Source: Manihot esculenta
Lineage: Eukaryota > Streptophyta > Magnoliopsida > Malpighiales > Euphorbiaceae
Length of the DNA: 64,000 bases
Assembly: GCF_001659605.2 (NCBI RefSeq)
Contig: NC_035172.2
Span: forward strand, 33,531,342-33,595,341
Direction of reading: 5' to 3'
Below the pieces are notes generated by a model. That model saw only the letters and a list, made by a program, of their open reading frames with translations, had not been told where the DNA came from and made no database searches. Each line of letters opens with the position of its first letter. The first letter of the stretch is position 1. Position numbers and translations under genes: made by a program. This document shows, one piece after another, positions 10,185 to 22,694 of the stretch.

Positions 10185-12372
10185 TGTAATACCCGGCTAG
10201 AGTTCGGCATCGGAATTCTACTTTCCGGTGGAGTCCGGGATGTCGGAAGTCTCTAGAAGGGGTAGATTTATGTTTTTCTATAATGTTTTGATATGTTTAT
10301 CAAGTTTTAAGCATAAGGAAATGAGTTTTTGAGTGAAATGAACGAAGGCAGAAAAGCCAGGTTCGGCCGCCGAAGTTGAGGTTCGGCCGCCGAACATGCA
10401 TGACTTTCGGTTTCACGTGTGGCCGCCGAAGGTGGTTTGGCCAGCCACCTATAAATGGCCCTCAGTCGATTGAAGCGGTAAGAGCACCGTTTCTTTTGTC
10501 TTCTGAGGTGAGACCCTGTCCTTTGTGAGTATTTCTTCATGTTTTCATTAAATCATGCAAAGATTTGATTAGGTTTCATGATTATTTGAAGGTTTTAAGC
10601 TAAAAACTCAAAGTTGTGAGGTTTGGAGAGTTTGAAGGGAAGTTGCTCCTAAACTCCACGTTAGGATCATTCATCTACTTGTTTTCAAAAGGTAAGTGAA
10701 GATCCTGAGCTTGTTTTTATATTTTCTGAAGGTTTTATGGGGTTTATGGAGAGAGGTGCATGAATAGGGTTTTTTTTATGATTTTGTGAGTAAAGCTTGT
10801 TTATGTGTTGTTTTTGTTGTATGTTTGGGGTTTTAAGGTAGTTTCTGACCCCTTTGAGCATATACATGAGTGTATGCAAGTGGAAGTATTGAGGTGTTTA
10901 AAGTGGAGTGAGTTTTGTGCATTGAGCGAGAGGCATGGCAAGTTTCTGCCCTGCTGATGAACTCAGGTTCGGCAGCCGAAGGTACATTCGGCCGCCGAAC
11001 CCCTAAGGAGATGTGAGGAGGTGGCTTCGGCTGCCCAAACTTGCCCCCGAGCTTTTGGACTTTCGACTCTGGAGGGAAGTTCGGCCGCCGAAGATGCCGC
11101 CGAAGGTTAGAGACTTTCGTCTCTGGAGTGTCTTTTGGCCTCCGAAACTTGCTCCCGAAAGGGTTAGGCTGCCGAAAGTAGAGATTCGGCCGCCGAAGGT
11201 GCTTGAGTTTCATCTCTGGAGAGGACTTTCGGCCGCCGAAAGTGTCCTGTCCAGCTTTCCTTTGCATGCTTTGCATGGATGTTAGAGTGAGTTTAAGGGG
11301 ATTCTTGGGGAGTTTCTTAGCATTGTTCATAAGCTAGTTTGGTCCCTCATTTGTGTCCATCTGTATAGGTACAGACCAGAGGAACCAGAAAGAGCAGCAG
11401 TGAGTACTGCTCCAGAGTTTACAGAGCCTGCAGAGTCAGTCAGTCCAGATAGCCAGAGGTGAGTGGAACTAAACTTAACTCTTTTAATTGCACAATGGAA
11501 TGTTTTAGCATATCTCATGCATCATGATTATGCAATAGGTTGATTGCTTAGTATCCACGAATATGTTGCATTGCATCGTGACTTGTTGATGTGGGTGAAT
11601 GCTGAATGATCCAATAGTCTCAGACAGGAAGTCCAGGAGCCTTTGACTACGCCCTGGCAGGTATAGTAAAGACCAGGAGCCTTTGACTATGCCCTGGCAA
11701 TGGTAAGTACAGAGGTGTTATATACACATATACATATATGACAGGAGGACCAGGTGCTCGATTCTACGCCCTGGCACAGAGTTACTGGGACTATGTGGTG
11801 ACAGGTTTACTCTTGATGTGGCTTGTCTGTGATATGGTGCATTCCATGAGATCATATTTTACTGAGATGTTTTGCTGTTCTACTCACTGGGCGATAGACC
11901 TCATCCCACTCCCTTAACCCCAGTTTTGCAGGTTCAGTGTACAGTGTACAGGGACAGTCCAGCAGAGTACAGAAAGAGTAAAGAGATTTGTAATAGCTTA
12001 GAGTGGACATGTAATATTAAAGAGATGTAATAGTTGTGTATCAAGTTAGAAATGTGCTTGACTTAGTGATGTATGTTTTGTACATGATCTGGATATGTAT
12101 ATATGTTTTTCTGTATGTGAAAAACCAGACTTAACAGGTATAACCCATCTAGAGCAAGCTCTAGTCAGGGGTACAGAGTACAGAGTACAGAGATAGTGCA
12201 TGCACATGTTAACTCTTGGTTCAGAAAAGAATTTTTATTTTCACAAAAAATGTATGATCATGTATGAGTGTTATAGGTACACAGAGAGTATAGCAGGCTT
12301 GCTACGGGTTCTGGCGGCCTTAAGCCGACCTGAGTCCTAGTGCCGGTGACGGTCCATTTTGGGGTCGTTACA
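10185..12372 (+). repeat. Solo LTR, Tekay family (TSD AGAGG)
   Basis: It begins TGTAATACCCGGCTAG and ends GGGGTCGTTACA. It is flanked by a perfect 5-bp duplication AGAGG (10180-10184 and 12373-12377), so a complete provirus once inserted here and collapsed. TATAAAT lies at 10450-10456. GC-rich palindromes cluster at 10360-10435 and 10967-11250. Two copies of a unit containing CCAGGAGCCTTTGACTA occur at about 11630-11700. Open frames across the palindromes are by-products of the repeats. Confidence 0.95.
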
Positions 12373-13499
12373 AGAGGCTCATCAAAGTTTAAAAGTAGAG
12401 TGAAATGTCATCACCCGTAATCCTATTGGAGGTCATATCTTCTCTTTATGACTTTTATTTTTTTGTCTTACAATGTTCTTTCTCCTATGTTTTAAGTTTT
12501 TAGTCCAAAAAGGAGTGCTCAACATGAGACTTTGAACAATGACTTTTTCCTTTCTGCGGCTCATAGACTTTGATCTATGGTTTGTATATGATTCTTAGGG
12601 CCTCCTTGGTTTTCTCCTCATTAGTTTTGTCGATTGTTTAAGTTGATTTATCTTCTCCCGAGGTTTAGTGATTTTTTTGGACTTTATCTACTGTTGAGAG
12701 TCTCTCTAAGTCTCTTTGGCATTTTATTTTCTTAGATAGTTAACATTTTAGTGGAAAGGTGGTGGTGGTTTGGATATTCAGTCGGATCAAATTCTATATT
12801 AGAATTTTCTTTTTGAGTCTAGAGTCTCAAATCTAGTTTTTTTTTTTTTTATTTTGAGTCTAATTTGTTTGAATGGGAGAAGTAGAGAAAAAATAAAATA
12901 AAAGAGGTAAAATAATTTTGATGTGATGTTTTTCTTTGTTTGGATAGAGAAAGAAAATAGAGGAGAGGAAAATAAATTTTATTTTTTATTTAGTTATTTT
13001 CTCTTTATTTTAGAGAGAAAATAAGAAATTATATATTTTTTAATAAAATTACATTTTCCTCTCCCTCTTCAAAAAATCCAAACATAGAATTAGTTTGCTT
13101 TATTCCATGTTATAAAGACCTTCATATAATTTAGCTTTGCCGAATATTCATAAATGTTATCTTCCAATAAAAAAATAAAAAAATAAAAGTGAACTCAAAG
13201 TGAGATAAATATAAATAAAAAAGAATTACCCCAAATTAAGAGGAAAAGGCAAAATGATTTCTTAATTCTTATCCCTTGATTTAAGATGATCAGTCAGAAA
13301 CGAAATTTGTCCGTTACCAGAAGCTACAAAATCATAAAAATGTGACATAAAAAAATAATAAAAAAAGGTGATGGCAGTCTAATCACATCAAAATCAGAAA
13401 ATGGTCCAAATAATTGAACAAGTAAAACACCCATCATTCTATGCCAATCTTTCTGTTTTTCAAAAATAATTTTCGATACACCTTCACATCTGAAGTGAC

Positions 13500-13518
13500 T
13501 CTCTCTCTCTCTCTCTCT
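13500..13518. repeat. (CT)n microsatellite
   Basis: An uninterrupted CT dinucleotide run of about nine units, followed by a pyrimidine-rich stretch. Similar simple repeats occur nearby: (TA)n at 15025-15042, (GA)n then (GT)n at 16466-16498, and (AG)n at 18057-18074. Confidence 0.9.
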
Positions 13519-16500
13519 GTTTCTCTATTATATTTATAATTATGGTAAATATAACCCTTGCCTACGCTAGCTGCCCTCCGATGTCAGTGCTCTTGGGTCC
13601 ATAACTCTTTCTTTAATTTTATTTCTGGTTTTGCTCTTCTTCTTTTATGAATTTTCTTAAAAGAGTTTGAATTGTTTTCGTCCTCCACCTCTCATGCGAT
13701 TGCATTTTCATTTCTTGGTATTTGACATGACTAATAATTTTCTCGTAACTTATATAATTTTATTTTTAATATCCTTCTGATCATGGTTGAGTCTCGAACA
13801 CTCAAATCACGGTTGAATCCTCATAAAAAATTCAAATTTAAAACTCATCAAAATTTATTAAGCGAGTCTGTCCACTAACGCACAATTCAGATCACGTTCC
13901 AATAGATCTAGCAGACTGGGGTCTAGACTCAACAAAAAGGAATTTAGCTCACTTAACTTGACTTGATGGATCAATGAGAAGAACGGATCTATCTGCATCC
14001 ATAACTCTGTTAGCACGAACGTCAGAGAGAATTAAATAGTCATCTAATAATGGAGAGAAGGGAAAGTACGTCTGTATATACAGTTTCGTATGATAGGTAC
14101 AGGTATGGCACAATTGCATAGTGACGGTTATACGTTATTAGAGGACAAATGAGAAAAGGAATAAAAAAAGAAGACATGAGTGAATAATTCAAGTTAAACA
14201 CACTCACATATATCAATATCCTACTCTCTTTTGGATCTCAAATCATCAATTTCTATTCAAAGTATTCGCGTTATAAATAGAAATATTCAATGAAAAATTA
14301 TCTAACTTTAAACTCAATCTTTTTCTACTTCAATAGTTTTAGTTGATTTTTTTTTATTTTTAAAATAAACAAAGTGGATGAAATTTCAAATTTGAATTTA
14401 AATTTTCTATTCACCTCTTCATAAGTATTCACATTTATAGTGAAAAGTGAGAAGGTTACCTCTTTTGTAGCCATTAATTATATATAATTTCAGTATGGCC
14501 ATATTTTTTTAAAAAAATAATCTTCTTTTCCTTTGTTTTAATAAAGAAAAATTTCCTATCTACCCTCATACTAAAATATAAGCTTTTTCATGAGTGTAGG
14601 AGAATGCTCGCACTCTTGAAACTATTTGTAGGAGAATGCAATTGTATAGTCGTACTCTTTGAATTTTTTTTATTGTCGAAAAAAAAATTTATCAATCTAA
14701 ATAATTACTTTTTTTACAGTTAAAAGCGGTGTTTAATTATTTTTAAAATTAGAATTAAATTTTTTATACGAGATTTAGCACTAATTATTTAAATCACTTT
14801 GAATTGGATTAAATTATAATATAATTTTTTAATGTGATATAATGCAATCCAAAAAATAAAGGGATACACCTTTGATTTTAATCTTATTTTTTAAACTCTA
14901 ACTTTGAATTTTCAGTTGCATCAATTTCATCAAAGTAAAAAGTAACATGCATGTGAAACTTATCGTTAGTATATACAAAAACATGTACCAGCAACAGAAA
15001 TTGGGGGTATTAATAATTTTAAATTATATATATATATATATACTGGCAAGTTTTTTTTTTCACACTGATTGGAATGTCAAGAAATATCGTACTCATATTT
15101 TTACAACTAACGACAACATATTTAATTGTCTTTAATCGTGCATTCTGGCAAGACATGATATACTTTTGCTTCACATTCTGTAAGATCACTAGACACTAGC
15201 TATATATACACACACACGCAAGCACATTTTTCAGTAACTCATTGTTAATCTCTTATTTCTTCAAATTCTTTTCAGAAATCAAACACATTTATTTTATGTT
15301 AAAATCTTATAGAATCTAATCTTACATGATATGCAAGGATACGACTTATTAACCATTGAATTAGTACTCACAAACTTAATCTGATGATAAGTATATTTAA
15401 ATAAATTTGAGAAATTTTAAATTATACTTTTCTGATTTCAATTTCATTTTTTAAGAAAAAAAACACTAAATTAGTTTAAGAAATATAGTTAGAATTTAAT
15501 TTCCTTTTTAATTATGTCTAATATTTATAAAATTAAAGAAATCAAACACAATAATATAATTTGCTTAATTTCTTATCTGAAAATGAATCCCAAATTCAAA
15601 AGACAGAAAGAGACATCTGATGTGACGTGCAAATAAGCAGAAACCTCTCGCCGGTGTCAGCTGGTGGGAAACCGCTAATATTTACTCATTTCTCTGCAAA
15701 AGTCACTTTCTCAACGGAGACCCATAATCCCTAAACGGAACGGAGAAGAAAGATTGAAGAAAAAAAGATGGGTGTTAGGCAGAAGCAGCAGCAGCAGCTG
15801 CAGCTGCTTGCTTCCTGCAATTGCACTGTCAAGAGTTTGCGAAAAATATTTACTATTAACACAACCACAGAGAGAGAGAATTGCGGGGAAAAGGGAAGTG
15901 GATGGTGACAGGACGATAAAAGAGTGGGACGACCTTAATTTCCATTTCTATATTCTCTGCCAGCTTTTCTTGCTTTTATATATTTTATTTCTCTGTGAAA
16001 AAGAAAAAAAAAAAAAAAAAAGTAAGAAGAACAGAGGTGGCCCCAGCTATGCTTCCTTGCAGCAGCATCATCAGATGCAAATTTACCCACCATTACCAAC
16101 ATCCACATTTATATCTGAACACAACTTCTTTTATTTGTTTTCTTTTGCCTCCCACATATTCTCTTGGGATTTCTAAACTCCCTAGAAAACAAACAAATTT
16201 ATCAAATTAGTGTAATTCTATAAAATCTAACTATTTAGTTTATTATGCTTATATGTTTTTAATTTTTTTTATATATTAAATAGTTATATTTTTATAAAAT
16301 TAGGTGTTAATTAAGTTTTTAATAAAATTTAAGGATTAAATTATATATTTTACTTATAAAATAAAATATAAAGATTAGGACCACTTTGGATTTTATATAG
16401 ATTAAAAAAAAAAGCATGGGTGTTTTTTTCAAAAACAGTTGTGATTGTACAAAACAAACCAGTTAAGAGAGAGAAAGAGAGAGAGAGAGTGTGTGTGTAT

Positions 16501-18570
16501 CCTGACATTTCCACCTTGCAGGGTTTTGCACTACCACTGCTTTGGTTGACATTTTGAATTAGGATTTTTTTATTATTATTTTTTAAGTAAGAGAAAGGTT
16601 TGTTCCTTTCTTCCTTAACTCTCTCTCTCCTATTCATCATGCCTTTTGTTTTTTTTTTTTTAATAATTTTTTTTAAAAAAATATATTTCTCCTTGGTTTA
16701 TCTACGTATTTGTTTGTTTGGATACTGAAAAAATAGAAAACAGCTAAAATTGTATATAAGAAAATAAAGAAGAGTTGAAATTTTCTTTTCTCAATTCAAG
16801 AAAATCAAAGAATGCCTTAAAAAATTGTTATAAAGGTGATAAATGAATTTAAGGAAAATAACACAAGTACCTCAAAAATGATTGTAATTTTGAATAATTT
16901 ATTTATTCCATGAAAAATATCTCTTTATTTTTCACCATTTCATTCAAACAAATAAAATCTTTCTTAAAAAAATAAAAATAAAGTAAAAATCAACAATAGT
17001 ATAAAAAACTCCCAATACATAAAGCTAATTACTTATATTTCAATTTTATTAAAAGAATAATTATAGTCTGAATCGGTATATCCTAATCGTAGAGATCGAA
17101 AGAGTAATTTATATATCGAAATTAAAAATAAGGATAGGACAGAAAAATTATAAAAATATTAAAGAGAAAACTCTCCTGTTAAAAAATTAAAGAGAATTTA
17201 AATTAATGATAATTAGGTGGAGATTAAGGAAGAAATGAATAAGCTACCAAATTTAGACTGACAGTGTCAAATGCTTCCTCCACTACCATCCATCTAGCAT
17301 CTAAATGGAAGATACTCATCCGCACACACACTTCTTTCTAAAATTTCTTGCGTGCAATTGAAAACCCTTACCCCATCTCTTCCTGCTCCATAATCATCAT
17401 ATGTATGTCTAAATTTTTATAACATTTTCATCAATTTGTCCCTCTACTCTCTGCATTTTGTCCTTTTCCTTTCATTTGCTTTCTATTAATCAATCCTTTT
17501 TTTTTTCGTTATAATTAATTATTCACGATAAAATTCATGTAAATATATTATATACTTCGAAAGTTTTTATTCTCATTACTCTTCAATTTCACACGATATA
17601 GTTAATACTTATTATACTAATTCAAAACTAAATCAATCACAAAATAATTTTTTTTCGAAAAATAAACGTATACATATAGACTGTAACCAAATGATAAAAT
17701 TAAAATATTTTTCATAGACTAAACAGACTCCAACTTCCTTAAAGAGTGTAGGCCGGCCATTTTTGGCTTGCAGTAGCCCTCCTCTCCTTCTTTTTTTTAT
17801 ATGCTTTCCTTTATTTGGTGATCTTCTTATTATTTTCCTTTTTTTTTTCTTGCTTTCCCTCTTCAAAGAGTTGAGTATTATTCATCTTTTTATTTTTTTC
17901 AATTCAAAAATTTTTCTAAACCAAAATATAGTATGGTCTTAGTAACCGTTGATTATAATGAATATCTAGTATAAATAGAATGGTTGCGTTTAAGGAATAA
18001 AATTTTAAAGTAATTTTTGAATTTTTAAAATTCATTCTTATATTTTTTAAAAGAAAAGAGAGAGAGAGAGAGAGTTAGGGATGGGAGACAAGAGATGATT
18101 TGAGGACAGAAAGTTAAAGAGAAGTGAATATAAATGTAATAAAATGATGAGAAAGCATGATGAACATAAGCTATAATAAAATAGTATTAGGAGCTAAAAA
18201 GTGTGAAACTGTTTGATAATAAAAGATGATGACCAAAGAGAGAATCATAGCAAAGAGTAATGATTCAATGCAAGAGTAGAAATGGCTATGGCTACTCATC
18301 AACCCCATTACAATCACTTTAGAAGATGAGCGCATGATTATCTACAGCCCTAAACAAATGCTTTAGTAAACTTATACAGTCATACTCTTTCTTCCCCCCT
18401 TGATTCATGCTTTGATCATCGCTCCTTTTTTTTTTTGAAAAATTACTAAATTTCTAGTGCATAAAAGAATTCACAAATTAGTATCTTAATTTTAAAAAAC
18501 ACATGAAAATATTCTTAACACTTTAAAAATTTACTAGTCAATCTATCCGTTAATTTTAATATTAAGTATT

Positions 18571-18813
18571 TTATTATTTAGTCTCTATAATTTTGAAAAA
18601 TTTATTAGTTGATCTTTCAAATTTTAAAAAAATTACTAATTAATCACTCCATATCAAGGGTATTTTAGACTTTTTTGCAATATTTAACGGCTAAAACTAA
18701 CGAAAAAAAATTAATTAGTAGACTTTTAAAACGTCAGAAATAAATTTAATATATTTTTCAAAACTGAGAGATCAATTAATAAATTTCTCCACACCATAAA
18801 TATTAAATAGTAA
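18571..18813. mobile_element. MITE-like element with imperfect terminal inverted repeats
   Basis: The left end TTATTATTTAGTCTCTATAA and a following GAAAAATTTATTAGTTGATC match, with a few changes, the reverse complement of the right end (about 18770-18813). The element is about 243 bp, AT-rich and has no coding capacity. The element at 19741-19970 has similar termini and a similar internal CAAAATACCC/GGGTATTTTAG segment. I did not find a clear target duplication, so the superfamily is not assigned. Confidence 0.55.
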
Positions 18814-19740
18814 TTTTTCTTTTTCGTCAATCTACTCAAATCTTCATATTTTCTTATACAAATAAAGATACAAAATCTTTATGTTTTCTTATACAAATAA
18901 AGATACAAAATTAAAAGAAAATTTTGAGTTCATTCTTACTTTTTAATTTTAAGAATATGTGTATCGGTTATTAAATCCAAAATAGCAATTATATTTAAAA
19001 ATAATTCAAAATCAAGAAAGTCTTTTTTCTCGATCTTTCAATATTTTATCATTCTTACTATATTTTATTATTATTTTATTAGAAGTTTGATTTAGGTATT
19101 ATTATTAATTATTTTATTATATGTTTGTGTGTATATATAAAAAATATTTAAAATTAAATGTTATATTATTATTAATGGATTCTTAGTCAGTTGAGGGACA
19201 AGAAGCTAAGTGTCATTCATAATGGTAATAATCACTTTCCAAGAGGACTAATACCATTCTAAATTGTAACCAATAATAGCTGCAACCTCCATCAAGGCCT
19301 AAACCCTAATCTAATTGGAGCACAAACAGTCAAATTTACAAAAAGATATGAAAGACAAAAGAGGGGATTGGCAAATTGTGTTTGGATCCCACAAAAGTGA
19401 TCACCTTCTAATTGAATCTATGTTTTCTTTTTTCTTTTTTTTTTTTTTTTTCTAAAATGAGCTTTGAGCTGTTTCCCATTAGATTTATCTTACACAAAAC
19501 ATGAGTACGAAATAGGTTGTCTGGCTTTATGTGTGAACTAAAAATAATTGTGTTTCACTTTGGATGTGTAATCTTAAGCCAATTTTGCTTTGGGATTGTC
19601 TTAAACAAAAGTGTAATCTTAAGACAAGACATTCACGCGTGCAATTGGAGGATGTGTTTCTTTCTTGTGGGTCTTCATTCTTTCATCTCCTCTAAAACCT
19701 TTATAATATGCTTTTTTTTTTTTTTTCCTTTTAAAAAAAA

Positions 19741-19970
19741 TATTATTTAGTCTCCATATTATAAAAAAAGTCACTAATTAGCCCTTTAATTTTAAAAAAT
19801 ATATTCAAAACATTCTTTAAATTTTAAAAATTCTATTAATTAATCTCTCTATAATTTTAGTAATTAAATACCGAGAAAAGTCCAAAATACCCTTAATTAA
19901 AGAGATCGACTAGTGTATATTTTTATAAATCATGAGTAAATTTTTCTATATCATAAAAACTAAATAGTAA
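19741..19970. mobile_element. MITE-like element, related to 18571-18813
   Basis: The left end TATTATTTAGTCTCCATATT and the reverse complement of the right end (TTTACTATTTAGTTTTTATG) are diverged inverted repeats. The element is about 230 bp and non-coding. It has the same general layout as the element 930 bp upstream, so the two are likely members of one non-autonomous family. Confidence 0.5.
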
Positions 19971-20147
19971 ATTATTATATTTCTTTATTATTGTTTTGGG
20001 GATAAGACATGCTTGATAAACAGTTTTAAGGATGCTTTGATTTTGACATTATTATAGGTTCATTATTAGAAGAATCTAATTGGGGTTAGGCTTTGATGTT
20101 GAAATTAATGGTTAAAATAAGATTGTCTGGGCCTAAAATGTTGGTCT

Positions 20148-20321
20148 AGGGCCTTAAAGGAGAGTGCATATCAATGCCCTACTTTAGGGCAGGACCCAAA
20201 AGATGTGGAGAAGATGATCCTCACATCCCTTTTTAAATCATTTATAATGAATTTTGTAGGGCCTTAAAAGACAATGCATATGAGTACCCTACTTTAGGGC
20301 CGGACCCAAAATAGAGGGTGA
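20148..20321 (+). repeat. Tandem duplication, period 110 bp
   Basis: A segment beginning AGGGCCTTAAA and containing CCCTACTTTAGGGC followed by GGACCCAAAA occurs at 20148-20211 and again at 20258-20321. There are a handful of substitutions between the copies. Each copy also holds the short inverted repeat CCCTACTTTAGGG. No coding content is seen. Confidence 0.75.
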
Positions 20322-21827
20322 TGATCCCACCCCATTAAATCAAATCAAAATCAAATTTCCATCCCTTTAGGGCATGGTGATATCTTATTTTTTACAAAGA
20401 AAAACACAAATTGAAATTCAAGTTATTTGGAGTAGCTTATCTTTTATTCCATTGCTAGAAAATGTCTACTTGATTATTCCTTTTACTATGACTATTTGAC
20501 CTAAATACTATATTAACATCTTCCAAATAAGAAAAAGGTAAAAGTAAGTTTTACATAAAGAAAAAAAAAAGAAAGAAAGAAAGAATAATTGGATATCCGG
20601 GAGAAAGTTAAGTCATTTTCATGGCAGAAAGAATGAATAGCAAAAAAGAAATAGCAAAGAGAAAAAAAAAATGATTCTAAAATAGAAGAATCAAGAGTTA
20701 GTGGCAATGAGAATGATTATAGAGGAAGAAAGCAACCCTTCATTTCAAAAAAATTATGTTCATTGTACATGTTCTTTAAAACTGTTTCTGCCAGTAAAAA
20801 AAAAAAAAAAAAGAAATGAAATGCAAGACTTTGGCTATAAACCTCCATTAAATATGGTAAAGAGACTCCCAAAGTCTAGCTTATTATAGAATCCAAGGCA
20901 TTATTAAGGATAAAACGTTTACCTCTTCTTTTATGATTAGTACAGAGATGAAAATGATGTATTATGTAGTTTTCTTTCTGTTTTCTTTTTCTTAAAAAAA
21001 AAATTGTATCACCACTCCACAATTAAAATTATTAATTATTTCATTCTCTTTGTTTGCTAATATATTCCTTCATTAATTACGGATGGTATTCTGAAATCCA
21101 AAAAATAAGATTTTACGGTGTATGTAAATTCTGATGGAAAGAAATGTGTCCCTCTCCTTTTATTCATTTTTTTTTGTCTGCTAGTTACGTTTAACGGTCT
21201 TTCTGGTACAGTGTCACTTGTTTTTGTCACGCAGATCCGTACGTATGGAAGCGCTAGACCCCTCTCCACGCCAGGCGACTATTTAATTTCTCCCGGCACG
21301 CCTGCGGGTAGGGTTGTTAAGTGACTGAGTCTGCTGTCCTTCCTCATCACATCACCGGACTGAATTTCTTCTTACTGGACCTAGGCTTGCGGGTCATCCG
21401 GTCTGCCTGCGTATCTGGATCAAGGCTGAATATACTGGACCGGTCAACTGAAGTGGATTTCTGAAACTTTGAACATACTTCACTTCCTTAGGTCTGACTT
21501 TCCAGAATGAGTGAAGTCCGGCGGTCATCAACGTATTAATTAATCCCCGAAAGAAAAAATAAAAATGGTGCGTTCCATCAAACTCATGGCATTGCTTTCT
21601 CAATCTTCCACAGGAGAGGATTAGTTGTTTGATAATATTTCCATCCATCTTCCTTGTTTAGTATGTGGAAGAGTAACACAATTCCAATTGTCTAAATATA
21701 GTTTGCTTTATAAATTGGGGCTGCCAGAGATTTGCTATTTGCTGCGGTAAATTTTTCAAACATGCAAGCACTTGCTAATCAGTTTTCAAACAGTGGTGTC
21801 ACTCTGTATCACAAGATGTGCATAGGA

Positions 21828-22328
21828 TAGGGTGCTTGGTTGGTTCCATTTCAATACAGTTCAAGTTAAGAATGAAAATCGAAACCCAAACTGCCTTGAA
21901 ACTTCAATTCCGGTTTGATTTGATTACTTTGATTAAATTCTATTACTTACACATGAAACTATGACATTTTTATGCTCATTTTAAAATAATAAGCAATTTT
22001 AAAATTTTAACATAAAATAGTAATAATAAAATGTTTGTATTAATATAAAAAATATATTATATATAAAAACGTAAGTTATATAATTAAGAATCAAAAAGTA
22101 ATGTAATGCATTTATAAATAAAATCAGTGTTTTGGCTTATTCCACTTCAATGCAATTTAGAATGGTTTCGACTCAATTCTTAATAACTAAATCAAACCAA
22201 AACATTAGGCATAAATTCAATTGGATGCAATTGAATTCTTACAACAAAAGTTTTTAATCAATTCTAATACGGTACAATAAAATTTTCAATTAGATTTTTA
22301 ACCTTCAGGAATCGAGACCAACCCTAGC
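21828..22328. repeat. Possible non-autonomous repeat with weak terminal inverted repeats
   Basis: The segment starts TAGGGTGCTTGGTTGGTTCC and ends with GGAATCGAGACCAACCCTA. The two ends are imperfect inverted repeats. The interior is made of TTCAATT/GAATTG-like words resembling the degenerate GGTTCGGTTCGG-type plant repeats. No coding region or clear target duplication is seen. Confidence 0.35.
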
Positions 22329-22694
22329 TATATGGATAATTTCAGAAAACGTTATCATTTATATTCAAGGGGTTAAACCTGGATTAGTAAAGTTTATTAG
22401 ACTGGATGAAAACAACACCGAAATGGGCAAAATATGTGAAGGTTAACAGCTAATCTCACATAAGATTCATACAAACAAGTTTCTAAATGAGTTGTGCCAT
22501 GCAAAACTACAACCACATGGATTATATATATGTGCTGTTACAAAGATGTTCATCAACTCTACAATTTCCTAATTTCGTTCCCAGAGGAACAAACAAAATT
22601 TTCCAAAGAATTGCAGCATGCGCCGTTCTACATTAGCACTTGGCACCACATGCTGAAAACTTCTGGTTATAAGATAACGAGCATGTGACAAGTA

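Larger units (their letters stand above)
12378..22694. other. Long AT-rich intergenic region
   Basis: About 10.3 kb without a recognisable gene. It contains microsatellites, two related MITE-like elements, a 110-bp tandem duplication and a repeat with diverged ends (each listed separately). Open frames here are short, low-complexity and lack conserved motifs. A GC-richer patch at 21230-21660 and a purine-rich patch at 15600-15910 stand out in composition, but I assign neither. Confidence 0.6.

Noticed and set aside
16040..16090. miR172-like GCAGCATCATCA word
   Set aside because: The match is partial, and no complementary arm capable of forming a precursor hairpin was seen nearby.
15754..16210. 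Lysine-rich and Leu/Phe-rich open frames
   Set aside because: They are driven by poly-A and pyrimidine tracts (for example 16000-16021), with no conserved motif; I keep only a low-interest note on the upstream patch.
21057..21660. Overlapping short frames in a GC-richer patch
   Set aside because: Frames on both strands are of similar length, none shows a known domain, and no splice-consistent gene could be built.
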